Shown one piece after another: positions 48,863 to 57,343 of a stretch of DNA of 64,000 nucleotides. The stretch's first letter is position 1; each line of letters starts with the position of its first letter. This DNA comes from Streptomyces sp. RKAG290. GTDB taxonomy: Bacteria > Actinomycetota > Actinomycetes > Streptomycetales > Streptomycetaceae. The position numbers and the translations under genes were made by a program. Under the pieces are notes generated by a model. It was not told the origin of the DNA. It did not search any database and saw only the letters and a list, made by a program, of their open reading frames with translations. The DNA is taken from the NCBI RefSeq assembly GCF_023701695.1, contig NZ_JAJOZC010000001.1:3471894-3535893 (forward strand). The letters are read 5' to 3'.

Positions 48863-50362
48863 TTACTGCTTACCGCACTGCGGGACCAGCTTCTTCTCTT
48901 CCTCCGAGAGGCTGGGACCAGGAGTGGGAGTCGCTGAAGTCTGCTTGGTCTTGGTGGCGTCGGACGTCGAGGACGTCTTGGTTGCGTCCGTGTCCGTACC
49001 GCCGGCCTGGCCCTCGTCGCTGGGGGCGTTCTTCTCGGCTGCGCGGCGCTGTGCGTCCTTCTTGCAGGCGGTCGCCTGGTTGGAGAGTTCGGTGATCTTC
49101 TTGCGGGCGTCGGCGAGGCTGCCCTCGGCGATGGTCGCCTCCACCTGCTTGCGCTGGTAGGGCGGGAGGTACTTGAGTTCGATCTCGGGGTGGTCGCTCT
49201 CGATCTTCGAGAGCGAGACCCAGGCGAGGTCCTGGCTGATGCCCTGGTACAGCGCGACGTTGTCGTTCTTCGCGCCGACGTAGAACTGGGTCTGGGTCCA
49301 GCGGTAGCCGCCGTACAGGCCGCCGCCGATGACCGCCAGCGCGAGCACGACGTACAGGGACCGCTTGAGCCACTTGCGGCCGCCGCCGGGCTTGACGAAG
49401 TCGTCGTCGGAGTAGGACCCGAACGACCCGTCCGGCATTCCGCCGTAGCCGACGTCGTCACCACTGCCGGGAGGGCCGAAGCCACCCGCGGGCGGCGGGA
49501 CGGGACGGCCGAGGCCGGCCGCTCGTCCGGCGGGGGTCTCCATCGCGCCGCCGTCGTTCAGCTGGGCGGCCTGGTTCTCCGCGACCGCGCCGACGATGAC
49601 CGGGGTGTCGTTGAGCTGCCCGGCCAGGGTGTCGTTGCTGTCGACGTCGAAGACGTCGGCGACGATGCAGGTGATGTTGTCCGGGCCGCCGCCGCGCAGG
49701 GCGAGCTGGATCAGGTCCTGGATGGTCTCCTGCGGGCCCTGGTAGCTGGCGAGCGTCTCCTCCATCGTCTGGTGGGAGACGACGCCGGAGAGCCCGTCGG
49801 AGCAGATCAGATAACGGTCGCCGGCCCGGACCTCGCGGATGGAGAGGTCGGGTTCGACGTGGTCGCCACTGCCCAGCGCGCGCATCAGCAAGGAGCGCTG
49901 CGGGTGGGTGGTGGCCTCCTCCTCGGTGATCCGGCCCTCGTCTACCAGGCGCTGGACCCAGGTGTGGTCCTGCGTGATCTGGGTCAGTACGCCGTCACGC
50001 AGCAGGTACGCGCGTGAGTCGCCGACGTGTACGAGGCCGAGGCGCTGACCGGTCCACAGGAGAGCGGTGAGCGTGGTGCCCATGCCCTCCAGCTGCGGGT
50101 CCTCCTCGACCATCATGCGCAACTGGTCGTTGGCCCGCTGAACCGCGGTACCGAGCGAGGTCAGGATGTCGGAGCCCGGTACGTCGTCGTCCAGCTGGAC
50201 GAGCGTGGAGATCACCTCGGAGCTGGCGACCTCACCGGCTGCCTGGCCGCCCATTCCGTCGGCGATGGCGAGAAGGCGCGGACCGGCGTAGCCGGAGTCC
50301 TCGTTGCCTTCCCGGATCATGCCCTTGTGCGATCCGGCGGCGAAGCGCAGGGAAAGACTCAT
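48863..50362 (-). CDS. pstP: PP2C-type serine/threonine phosphatase (PstP-like)
   Basis: The 499-residue membrane phosphatase has PP2C metal motifs ADGMGGQAAGE, VHVGDSRAY, CSDGLSG and GGPDNITC over residues 1–240, a Gly/Pro-rich linker, a membrane helix near 328–350 and an extracellular part rich in Thr/Lys/Asp. PstP removes phosphates put on by PknB and related kinases. ATG 50362 with GAGGTGCG is favoured; a start at 50416 is possible. It lies between fhaB and ftsW in the same operon. Confidence 0.94.
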   Translation of the reverse strand: MSLSLRFAAGSHKGMIREGNEDSGYAGPRLLAIADGMGGQAAGEVASSEVISTLVQLDDDVPGSDILTSLGTAVQRANDQLRMMVEEDPQLEGMGTTLTALLWTGQRLGLVHVGDSRAYLLRDGVLTQITQDHTWVQRLVDEGRITEEEATTHPQRSLLMRALGSGDHVEPDLSIREVRAGDRYLICSDGLSGVVSHQTMEETLASYQGPQETIQDLIQLALRGGGPDNITCIVADVFDVDSNDTLAGQLNDTPVIVGAVAENQAAQLNDGGAMETPAGRAAGLGRPVPPPAGGFGPPGSGDDVGYGGMPDGSFGSYSDDDFVKPGGGRKWLKRSLYVVLALAVIGGGLYGGYRWTQTQFYVGAKNDNVALYQGISQDLAWVSLSKIESDHPEIELKYLPPYQRKQVEATIAEGSLADARKKITELSNQATACKKDAQRRAAEKNAPSDEGQAGGTDTDATKTSSTSDATKTKQTSATPTPGPSLSEEEKKLVPQCGKQ

Positions 50363-50491
50363 GCGCACCTCGCCCGTCGGTTCGGGGTACAGCCGGTCTC
50401 GAGCCACACTGCCCACCCTCCGGTCGGGAGCCTGCCCGGGTCCGTTGCCCGGGCCGCCGCGGCTCGCTCGCTCCGCTCGCTCATTGTCGTA

Positions 50492-51010
50492 CTACTTCCG
50501 CAGCTCGATGACGGTCTTGCCGATCCGGATCGGCGCGCCCAGCGGAACAGGCGTCGGGGTGGTGAGACGGGTCCGGTCCAGATACGTGCCGTTGGTGGAC
50601 CCGAGATCCTCGACGATCCACTGGCCGTCACGGTCGGGGTAGATCCTGGCATGCCTGCTGGACGCGTAGTCGTCGTCCAGCACGATCGTTGAGTCATGGG
50701 CCCGGCCCAGCGTGATGGTCTGCCCCTGGAGCGCCACCGTGGTGCCGGTGAGGGTGCCCTCGGATACGACCAGCTTTGTCGGTGCCCCCCGGCGCTGGCG
50801 GCCGGGCTGCTGGCGTTGCTGCGGCGGTGCCGCAGCGGTTTGTTGGCGTGCCTGTGGCGGGCGCGCGTCGGTCGCGGTGCGGCGTGAGCCGCGCTGCGTG
50901 ACGCGCGTTCCGAACAGGTCGCTGCGGATGACCTGGACGGCCACGATCACGAACAGCCACAGAACGGCAAGGAAACCTAGCCGCATGACCGTCAGGGTCA
51001 GCTCTGACAT
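50492..51010 (-). CDS. fhaB: FHA-domain membrane protein FhaB
   Basis: A 172-residue protein with one N-terminal membrane helix (about residues 8–28) and a C-terminal FHA domain (about 90–168: LGRAHDSTIVLDDDYASSRH, then DLGSTNGTYLD). FHA domains bind phosphothreonine; the mycobacterial homologue (FipA/FhaB) recruits division proteins phosphorylated by PknB. Starts 10 bp after fhaA. Confidence 0.94.
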   Translation of the reverse strand: MSELTLTVMRLGFLAVLWLFVIVAVQVIRSDLFGTRVTQRGSRRTATDARPPQARQQTAAAPPQQRQQPGRQRRGAPTKLVVSEGTLTGTTVALQGQTITLGRAHDSTIVLDDDYASSRHARIYPDRDGQWIVEDLGSTNGTYLDRTRLTTPTPVPLGAPIRIGKTVIELRK

Positions 51011-51020
51011 TGCCCCCGCT

Positions 51021-51914
51021 TCACCCTTCGGCTTGCCTGTAAACGATGGTGGTGTTGCCCACGACGATCCGCGAGCCGTCGCGGAGCGTAGCGCGGGTTG
51101 TGTGCTGCCCGTCTACCACGATGCCGTTGGTGGAACCGAGATCCTGGATCGTCGAGGGCGTTCCGGTCCGGATCTCGCAGTGCCGGCGGGAGACGCCGGG
51201 ATCATCGATCCGCACGTCGGCGTCGGTGCTGCGTCCCATGACCAGCGTCGGGCGGGAGATCTGATGGCGGGTGCCGTTGATCTCGATCCAGCGTCGCACC
51301 TGCGTGTTCGGCAGGGGACTGGGGGTGGCCGGCGGGCGCCGGTCGGCCGCGGGCGCTGCGGGACGCCCGGCGCCCGGCGGCGGGGCCGCGGGCATGGGCG
51401 GCGCGGAGCTGGGCGGATAGCCGTAGCCACCGGGAGCCTGGGGAGCGGCGGGGCGCCCCTGTCCGGGGCGGCCCGGCTGAGCCGACTGTCCCGGGTGGTT
51501 CGGGAACCCTTGCTGGTCCGGCTGGCCCTGCTGTGACGAACTCGACGCCAGCGTGCGGCTGCGTACCCGGTAGAGACCGGTGTCGAGGTCGTCGGCCTTT
51601 TCCAGGTGGACCTTGATGGGGCCCATGAACGTGTAGCGCTGCTGCTTGGCGTAGTCCCGCACCAGGCCGGACAGCTCGTCGCCCAGCTGGCCCGAGTACG
51701 GGCTGAGCCGCTCGTAGTCGGGGGCGCTGAGCTCGACGATGAAGTCGTTGGGGACGACGGTCCGCTCGCGGTTCCAGATGGTGGCGTTGTTGTCGCACTC
51801 CCGCTGGAGAGCTCCCGCGATCTCGACCGGCTGAACCTCGGACTTGAAGACCTTGGCGAAAGTGCCATTGACGAGACCTTCGAGACGTTGCTCGAAACGC
51901 TTCATGACTCCCAT
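51021..51914 (-). CDS. fhaA: DUF3662 and FHA-domain protein FhaA
   Basis: A 297-residue cytosolic protein: N-terminal DUF3662 (about residues 1–125, MGVMKRFEQRLEGLVNGTF), a Pro/Gly/Ala/Gln-rich linker and a C-terminal FHA domain (about 205–292, GRSTDADVRIDDPGVSRRH). In mycobacteria FhaA binds the phosphorylated MviN pseudokinase and slows wall synthesis. ATG with a very strong GGAGGAGGTG site. First gene of the fhaA–fhaB–pstP–ftsW–pbpA–pknB operon. Confidence 0.95.
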   Translation of the reverse strand: MGVMKRFEQRLEGLVNGTFAKVFKSEVQPVEIAGALQRECDNNATIWNRERTVVPNDFIVELSAPDYERLSPYSGQLGDELSGLVRDYAKQQRYTFMGPIKVHLEKADDLDTGLYRVRSRTLASSSSQQGQPDQQGFPNHPGQSAQPGRPGQGRPAAPQAPGGYGYPPSSAPPMPAAPPPGAGRPAAPAADRRPPATPSPLPNTQVRRWIEINGTRHQISRPTLVMGRSTDADVRIDDPGVSRRHCEIRTGTPSTIQDLGSTNGIVVDGQHTTRATLRDGSRIVVGNTTIVYRQAEG

Positions 51915-52231
51915 GGGGCACCTCCTCCGGTGTCGTCGTCCCTGTACTGCTTACTGATCGTATCCACGCGTCGGGAAATCGGCTGGTTCCCCTTGTCTGC
52001 CCTGCGGATGAGTGTCCCCCCTCACACGGATCGTAGAGGCGGCCTCCTGACAGTGTCCCGCACCTTGGGTGCAGTCAGGAGGAGTGGGGGGCGGCCGCTC
52101 CGGGTTCCCGGTTCCCGTCAGGGGTTCGGCGAAACAAACGGATGTGAATCCACCCTGTCCAGCGTGCTAATCTTCCGGATGTCGCCAGGGGCTCGCACCA
52201 ACAAGTGAGAGTTTCTGGAAACACCACTCAT
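51915..52231. promoter_or_regulatory. Promoter gap between fhaA and tRNA-Leu
   Basis: This 317-bp gap holds the operon promoter for fhaA–pknB (minus) and a tRNA promoter with TAATCT at 52168–52173 and a weak GTGAAT -35 18 bp before. No gene or repeat is seen. Confidence 0.5.
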
Positions 52232-52314
52232 GCGCGAGTGGCGGAACGGCAGACGCGCTGGCTTCAGGTGCCAGTGTCCTTAGGGACGTGGGGGTTCAAA
52301 TCCCCCCTCGCGCA
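52232..52314 (+). tRNA. tRNA-Leu (CAG anticodon)
   Basis: An 83-base class II tRNA: acceptor GCGCGAG pairs with CTCGCGC, anticodon stem CTGGC/GCCAG with CAG at 52265–52267, a variable arm, T-loop GTTCAAAT and discriminator A. Confidence 0.97.
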
Positions 52315-52320
52315 CAAGAG

Positions 52321-52354
52321 AGAAGCCCCGCAGACCACGGTCTGCGGGGCTTCT
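52321..52354. terminator. tRNA-Leu terminator
   Basis: A 15–16 bp stem (AGAAGCCCCGCAGACC and complement) 7 bp after the tRNA. Confidence 0.9.
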
Positions 52355-52446
52355 TCGGTTTGCTCCCCGGACTTACGGACGGTTTGCTCCCGCGCTCCAG
52401 CCGTTTGCTCGCCGGGCGGCCGGCGCCGGGGCTGGTACCGGGTTTG

Positions 52447-52460
52447 GTTTCACGTGAAAC
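52447..52460. promoter_or_regulatory. parS: parS site 6 (perfect)
   Basis: Perfect GTTTCACGTGAAAC in the noncoding gap after tRNA-Leu, about 34 kb from oriC. The rest of 52355–52543 shows no gene. Confidence 0.93.
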
Positions 52461-52543
52461 GCCCGATTCGCTACGCCTGAGGGCTGTGGGCGACCGCGGG
52501 GGCGGCCGAAACACGACCGCCGAAGGGCGCCGGAACGCGACGC

Positions 52544-52573
52544 GAAGGCCGGGGTCCGCGGACCCCGGCCTTC
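52544..52573. terminator. Perfect 30-bp inverted repeat (terminator)
   Basis: GAAGGCCGGGGTCCG and its complement abut exactly. It lies about 150 bp past the azoreductase stop on the minus strand. Confidence 0.65.
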
Positions 52574-52727
52574 TCTATTGCCTGCGCCGTTCTCGTAGAG
52601 AGGTGCTGCCACCCCGGCAGGGAGGCGCGTGGCACTCTCGCGTGGCACTCCCGCGCGGAGGCGCCTGCCGTCCCGGTACGGGGTCGTGCGCTCCTCCGGT
52701 ACGGCCGCGCGGCGGATTGCGTACGAC

Positions 52728-53339
52728 TCAGACGGCGAGCCGGGAGGCGAGGTTCTTGGCCTTCTCCGTGGCGTCGGTGAACGCCTGGGCGCGGGAGGCG
52801 TCGGCGAGCGGGATGAGTTCGGCCATCTCCGGCTTGGAGTGCGCCAGCGTCAGCTCAGGGACGATGAAGTCGACCTCGGCGGCAAACATGGCCGTCAGCA
52901 GCGTCGCCAGATAGTTCTGGACGAACTCGGCGCCCGCGCGGGGCGTGCCCGGCGCGTACGAGCCGCCACGGCTGGCGACGACGGTGAAGGGGGTGCCGGC
53001 GACGGGGCTGTCCGGGCCGACGTTGTGGCCGACGATGATCACCTGGTCGAGCCACGCCTTCAGGGTGGACGGGATCGTGAAGTTGTACATCGGCGCACCG
53101 ATCAGGACCGCGTCCGCAGCGGCCAGCTCGGCGGCGAGTTCGCCGCGCAGCGGGTCGTTCGCGCCGGCGGCCACGGCCGCGGCGTCCAGGTGCGGCAGCG
53201 GTTCGGCGGCGAGGTCGCGGTAGATGACCTGACCGTCGGGGTGCTGCTCGCGCCAGGCCTGCACGAATGCGGCGGTGACCTCGCGCGACGCGGAGCCCTG
53301 GGGGAAGACGGCGGAGTCGAGGTGCAGGAGTGTGGCCAT
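52728..53339 (-). CDS. FMN-dependent NADH-azoreductase / NAD(P)H-quinone reductase family protein
   Basis: A 203-residue flavodoxin-like protein of the AcpD/AzoR family. It opens MATLLHLDSAVFPQGSASRE, with a flavin loop APMYNFTIPSTLKAWLDQV near residues 83–101 and the ASRGGSY loop near 124. Such enzymes reduce quinones and azo compounds with NAD(P)H. ATG 53339 with GGAG upstream is chosen over GTG 53351. It is divergent from an HxlR regulator that probably controls it, in line with quinone or electrophile stress. Confidence 0.88.
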   Translation of the reverse strand: MATLLHLDSAVFPQGSASREVTAAFVQAWREQHPDGQVIYRDLAAEPLPHLDAAAVAAGANDPLRGELAAELAAADAVLIGAPMYNFTIPSTLKAWLDQVIIVGHNVGPDSPVAGTPFTVVASRGGSYAPGTPRAGAEFVQNYLATLLTAMFAAEVDFIVPELTLAHSKPEMAELIPLADASRAQAFTDATEKAKNLASRLAV

Positions 53340-53403
53340 GAGGGTCTCCACGGTTTCGGTAAGGCGGCGGGCCGGTCGGGCGAGCCGAAGTTTCGTATGT
53401 ACC

Positions 53404-53436
53404 TAGTAATAGCATAGTGACTTACTAATCGTAAGT
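53404..53436. promoter_or_regulatory. Operator-like repeats between azoreductase and hxlR genes
   Basis: TAGTAA (53404) and TTACTA (53422) form an inverted pair, and ACTTAC–TAATC–GTAAGT (53420–53436) is a perfect interrupted palindrome. They lie in an AT-rich stretch covering the likely promoters of both divergent genes. Confidence 0.6.
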
Positions 53437-53465
53437 CCCACACGGTGACGCAGTACTCTGGGCGT

Positions 53466-53813
53466 ATGGCGGATCACAGCGAGCAGGCGTGTCGGCGGGT
53501 CGACGTGGGCATCAGTCGCGTCTTCGAGCTGTTCGGCAAGCGCTGGACGGGGCCGATCGTCTCCGTGCTGCTCCAGCAGCCCGTGCACTTCGCCGATCTG
53601 CGCCGAGCGATTCCGGGCATCAGCGAGCGCATGCTCTCGGACCGGCTCTCCGAGCTCGGTACGGCGGGACTGGTGGTCCGTGAGGTCGACGAGGGGCCGC
53701 CGCTGAGGGTTTCGTACCGCCTGACGCAGGCCGGTGCCGCGATGGAGCCCGCGCTCAAGGAACTGGGGCGCTGGGCCGAGACGCATCTGAAGGACGGCGC
53801 CGGCGACTGTTAG
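53466..53813 (+). CDS. HxlR/MarR-like winged-helix transcriptional regulator
   Basis: A 115-residue HxlR-family protein with a conserved cysteine in QACRRVD near the N-terminus, winged helix FGKRWTGPIVSVLLQQPVHF … ISERMLSDRLSEL and the wing YRLTQAG. HxlR proteins often sense reactive electrophiles through that cysteine. A -10-like TACTCT ends 7 bp before the ATG, so the mRNA is probably leaderless. It is divergent from the azoreductase gene, its likely target. Confidence 0.88.
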   Translation: MADHSEQACRRVDVGISRVFELFGKRWTGPIVSVLLQQPVHFADLRRAIPGISERMLSDRLSELGTAGLVVREVDEGPPLRVSYRLTQAGAAMEPALKELGRWAETHLKDGAGDC

Positions 53814-53865
53814 CCGGGCTCCGGGCGGCCTGGCGCCGGCTGTGGCAGGCCGGGCGCGACCACGG

Positions 53866-54330
53866 TCACGGTGCCGGTGGCTCCGGAGGGCTTGTGTCGC
53901 TCGTCGAGTTGTAGCGCAGTAGATACGTGGCGAACCGGCCCAGATCTTCCGCCGTCCACTCCGCCAGTCGGTCCTGGAAGGCGCCGCGGCGGCGGGCCTG
54001 TGTCGAGGCGAGCGCCCGGGTTCCGCTCTCGGTGGGGTGCAGTACCTGGATGCGGTGATCGGCCGGGTCCGGGTGGCGCTCGACCAGGCCCAGTTTCTCC
54101 AGGCCGGAGACCTGTCGGCTGACCGTGGACTTGTCGAGCATGTAGTGCGCGGCCAGATCCGTGGCGCGGCATCCCTGCTGTTCGTCGATGTGTGCCAGCA
54201 GTGTGTACGAGACCAGCGGCAGCTCCGGGTGGAGGTGGGCCGCGGTGGCCCGCGCGCGGCGCGCGAAGGCGGTCAGCTCGCGCTGGATGACGTCCAGTGA
54301 CTCTTCGCGTTCTCCGGGGGTGCCTGGCAC
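53866..54330 (-). CDS. MarR family transcriptional regulator
   Basis: A 154-residue winged-helix protein with the MarR core: LLAHIDEQQGCRATDLAAHY, recognition helix LDKSTVSRQVSGLEKLGL and wing HPDPADHRIQVLHPTESG. It is divergent from a membrane export-type gene and shares with it a palindrome. It is likely a repressor of that gene, lifted by an unknown ligand. Confidence 0.88.
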   Translation of the reverse strand: MPGTPGEREESLDVIQRELTAFARRARATAAHLHPELPLVSYTLLAHIDEQQGCRATDLAAHYMLDKSTVSRQVSGLEKLGLVERHPDPADHRIQVLHPTESGTRALASTQARRRGAFQDRLAEWTAEDLGRFATYLLRYNSTSDTSPPEPPAP

Positions 54331-54354
54331 GGGCTCGCCTTCCTCGAAAGTTCA

Positions 54355-54369
54355 GTTGTATAGTACAAC
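54355..54369. promoter_or_regulatory. MarR-type operator
   Basis: GTTGTATAGTACAAC is a perfect 6-3-6 palindrome, 25 bp upstream of the marR start, in the divergent promoter region. MarR operators are of this size and form. Confidence 0.72.
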
Positions 54370-54421
54370 GGAATAGGGGTTGTAAAAGCCAACCATCATC
54401 CGAACCTTCTGGAGTCTTCCG

Positions 54422-55597
54422 ATGTCCACAGGCCAGAGTGCCGCTCCCGGCTCGACCGCCGCAGCGCTGCGTCATGTGCTGAGCCACCTCGTCACGCCGC
54501 TGCTGATGTGCGTCGGTATGGGGCTCGCCTACCTCGGGGCCTTCCATGCCCCGCAGCCGCACGATCTGCGGGTGGACGTGGTCGGTTCGGGACCGAGCGC
54601 GCAGGTGCTCGCGCAGACTCTGCAGGACAAGGGAGACGGGGCGCTGAGTGTCCGCACGGTTGCCGATCGCGCCACGGCGGTCGATCACCTGAGGACGCAG
54701 GCGAGTTACGGCGCCTACCTGCCGGGGAAGAGCCCCGAACTGCTGGTGGCCGCCGCGTCCTCCGACACCAGTGCCACGGTGGTGCAGAAGGTGTTCACCG
54801 AGGTGGCGGCCGGGCAGGGCGCCCCACTGAAGGTGACCGACGAGGCCCCGACCGCGGACGGCGACCCGACCGGGCAGGGGATCTTCTTCCTGCTTGTCGC
54901 GGTGAGCATCGGGTCGTACGCGTCCGTCGCCGTGATCGGCGGAGCCGGTGGAGTGCTGGCGCTGCGCATCAGGGCGCTGCTGGCCGTTGGCGCGTCATTC
55001 GTGGTGAGTGTGATCGGGGCGGCGTTCGCGGGACCGCTGTTCGGGCTGGTGGAACACGGCCTCGGCGGTCTGTGGGCTATGGCGTGGCTCTACTCGGCGG
55101 GCATCCTGCTGATCGGTGTCGGGCTGCACACGTTCCTCAAGCGGTGGACCACGCTCGGGGTGATGGTGCTGTTCGTCATGCTCAACTTCACCAGCTCCGG
55201 CGGCATCTTCCGGCCCGAGCTGCAGCCCGGGTTCTTCGGCGCGCTGCACTCCTTCTGGAACGGGGCGGGCTTCGTCGAGGGAGTCCGCAGCCACGTGTAC
55301 TTCGGCGGGCACGCGCTCGGCGGGCACCTGCTGGTGCTCGCGCTCTGGTTCGCGGCCGGCCTGGTCGTGGTGGCACTGGCGGGTCTGGCGGAGCGGAAGC
55401 GCCGCAACGCCGTGACCGGTGCGGAGACCGCGGCCACCGGTACCCATCGGCGCGTGGCCACCGACCCTGCGGACGAATCCGCAGCCGGTTCGGCGGCGGC
55501 AGTGGAGCCGGGTGCCGGGGAACGGCCGGGGACGCGGGCCGGGACGGAGACCGAAGCGGCGGCCGAAGAGGAGATGGAGGAGACGGTAGCCGTCTGA
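54422..55597 (+). CDS. Multi-pass membrane protein, ABC-2/YhgE-Pip-like
   Basis: A 391-residue protein: one membrane helix near residues 25–42, an extracytoplasmic domain to about 150 (YGAYLPGKSPELLVAAASSD resembles the YhgE/Pip N-domain), five to six helices from about 158 to 335 and a hydrophilic Glu/Ala/Thr tail. It looks like an ABC-2-type permease without an ATPase gene alongside, as in DUF3533-like proteins. It is divergent from a MarR gene, suggesting drug or lipid export. The end of the frame is inside a 34-bp tandem repeat. Confidence 0.75.
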   Translation: MSTGQSAAPGSTAAALRHVLSHLVTPLLMCVGMGLAYLGAFHAPQPHDLRVDVVGSGPSAQVLAQTLQDKGDGALSVRTVADRATAVDHLRTQASYGAYLPGKSPELLVAAASSDTSATVVQKVFTEVAAGQGAPLKVTDEAPTADGDPTGQGIFFLLVAVSIGSYASVAVIGGAGGVLALRIRALLAVGASFVVSVIGAAFAGPLFGLVEHGLGGLWAMAWLYSAGILLIGVGLHTFLKRWTTLGVMVLFVMLNFTSSGGIFRPELQPGFFGALHSFWNGAGFVEGVRSHVYFGGHALGGHLLVLALWFAAGLVVVALAGLAERKRRNAVTGAETAATGTHRRVATDPADESAAGSAAAVEPGAGERPGTRAGTETEAAAEEEMEETVAV

Positions 55598-55670
55598 CCA
55601 GGAGAAGACGGAGGAGACGGTAGCCGTCTGACCAGGAGGAGATAGAGGAGACGGTGGCCGCCTGACCAGG
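55577..55670. repeat. Tandem repeat, period 34 bp, about 2.8 copies
   Basis: Copies start at 55577, 55611 and 55645 with GAGGAGACGGTAGCCGTCTG and differ by a few bases. The first copy contains the stop of the preceding gene. 34 is not a multiple of 3, so each copy changes frame. Confidence 0.85.
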
Positions 55671-55827
55671 CAGGGGAGGCCGTGGCGAGAGTTTTCCACA
55701 GGCGGCGGAGCCGGTCATCCACAGGGGCAGACGGCCGCCGGTGAACGGCGGTACCGTCGTCGGCAGTTGATGTTGTACCGGGGCGCCGGACGGCGGCTTC
55801 GGGCGAGGTCGGGGGAGGCTGTGCGCC

Positions 55828-57285
55828 ATGGGCGAGATCGAAGCGACAGTGCCGGTGCCGGTGCAGCGCGCTGTACGGGATGATCCGCGGATTCCGGTGG
55901 TGCCCGGGTTCGCCCGCCGTACGGACCCGGAGGACCGCACCACCCCGCAGCCGCCGAGGGAAGTGGGCAAGGCGCTGCGCGAGCGCGTGCCCCGTTCCTC
56001 GCATCAGGCGCTGGACCTGCCTGCGGGGCGGCCCGATGCGGTGCGAGCGGTCGAGGAATCGAACCGGGGCAGGGTGCCCGGACTCACGCCGATCCGAGTG
56101 GGGCGGATGGCCGCCTCACCGTTCGCCTTTCTCCGGGGTTCGGCCGGGCTGATGGCGCATGACCTCGTGGGCACCCCTGTCACCGGGGTGGGCGCCCAGC
56201 TCTGCGGTGACGCGCATGCGGCCAACTTCGGTCTGTACGGCGATGCGCGGGGCAATCTGGTCATCGATCTGAACGACTTCGACGAGACCGTGACGGGCCC
56301 CTGGGAGTGGGATCTCAAGCGCCTCGCCACCTCATTGGTGCTCGCCGGCCGCGAGGCGGGTGCGGACGAGGAGACCTGCCGCAGAGCTGCCTACGACACG
56401 GTGGGCGCCTACCGGCGGACGATGAGGCTGCTGGCAAAGATGCCCGCGCTCGACGCATGGAATGCCATCGCCGACGAGGAGCTCGTCTCGCACACCGACG
56501 CGCGGGACCTGCTCGGGACACTGGAGCGGGTCTCGGCGAAGGCCCGTAACAACACCAGCGCCCGCTTCGCCGCCAGATCCACGGAGGACTCCGAGGACGG
56601 CGGACGCCGTTTCGTCGACGCACCGCCGGTGCTGCGCCGGGTGCCGGACGCCGAGGCCGCCGCCGTGGCGGCGGGACTCGGCGCCTATCTGGGCACCGTC
56701 TCGGAGGACCGGGTTCCGCTGCTCGCCAGGTACGCGATCCACGATGTGGCGTTCCGGGTGGTCGGCACGGGGAGCGTGGGCACCCGGTCGTACGTGGTGC
56801 TGCTGCTCGACCACCGGGGGGAGCCGCTGGTGCTGCAGGTGAAGGAGGCCAGGCCCTCGGTGCTGGCGCCCCACCTGCCCGCCGTGGGGTTCGACGTGCC
56901 GGAGGTGGTGCACGAGGGGCGTCGGGTGGTGCTCGGACAGAAGCGGATGCAGGTCGTCAGCGACATTCTGCTGGGCTGGGCGACCGTGGACGGGCGGCCC
57001 TACCAGGTACGGCAGTTCAGGAACCGCAAGGGCAGCGTCGATCCGGCGGCCTTGGCGGCCGACCAGGTCGACGACTACGGCCGGATGACCGGAGCGCTGC
57101 TGGCGCGAGCCCATGCGCACAGCGCCGATCCGAGGCTCATCGCGGGCTACTGCGGGAAGAACGAGGAGCTGGACGAGGCGCTGGCGGCGTTCGCCGTGAC
57201 CTACGCGGACCGCACGGAGGCGGACCACGCGGAGCTCGTGCAGGCGATCGGTGCCGGGAGGATAGCCGCCGAACTCGGGGTGTGA
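55828..57285 (+). CDS. DUF2252 family protein
   Basis: A 485-residue protein with the DUF2252 core: GRMAASPFAFLRGSA, then GDAHAANFGLYGD near residue 130 and DLNDFDETVTGPWEWDLKRL. GDxHxxN and the following Asp resemble aminoglycoside-phosphotransferase-type catalytic loops, so a kinase-like fold is plausible. The ATG has no strong site. Substrate unknown. Two weak DnaA-like sites (TTTTCCACA 55692, TCATCCACA 55715) lie in the gap upstream. Confidence 0.85.
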   Translation: MGEIEATVPVPVQRAVRDDPRIPVVPGFARRTDPEDRTTPQPPREVGKALRERVPRSSHQALDLPAGRPDAVRAVEESNRGRVPGLTPIRVGRMAASPFAFLRGSAGLMAHDLVGTPVTGVGAQLCGDAHAANFGLYGDARGNLVIDLNDFDETVTGPWEWDLKRLATSLVLAGREAGADEETCRRAAYDTVGAYRRTMRLLAKMPALDAWNAIADEELVSHTDARDLLGTLERVSAKARNNTSARFAARSTEDSEDGGRRFVDAPPVLRRVPDAEAAAVAAGLGAYLGTVSEDRVPLLARYAIHDVAFRVVGTGSVGTRSYVVLLLDHRGEPLVLQVKEARPSVLAPHLPAVGFDVPEVVHEGRRVVLGQKRMQVVSDILLGWATVDGRPYQVRQFRNRKGSVDPAALAADQVDDYGRMTGALLARAHAHSADPRLIAGYCGKNEELDEALAAFAVTYADRTEADHAELVQAIGAGRIAAELGV

Positions 57286-57343
57286 GCCCCGTCCCGCCGA
57301 CCGTGCGTCCCCGGGGCACGGGCCGTGGCCATACGCTGGACGG

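Noticed and set aside
28331..52314. tRNA genes as phage or island attachment sites
   Set aside because: No integrase gene or direct repeat of the tRNA 3' ends is seen near any of the three tRNAs.
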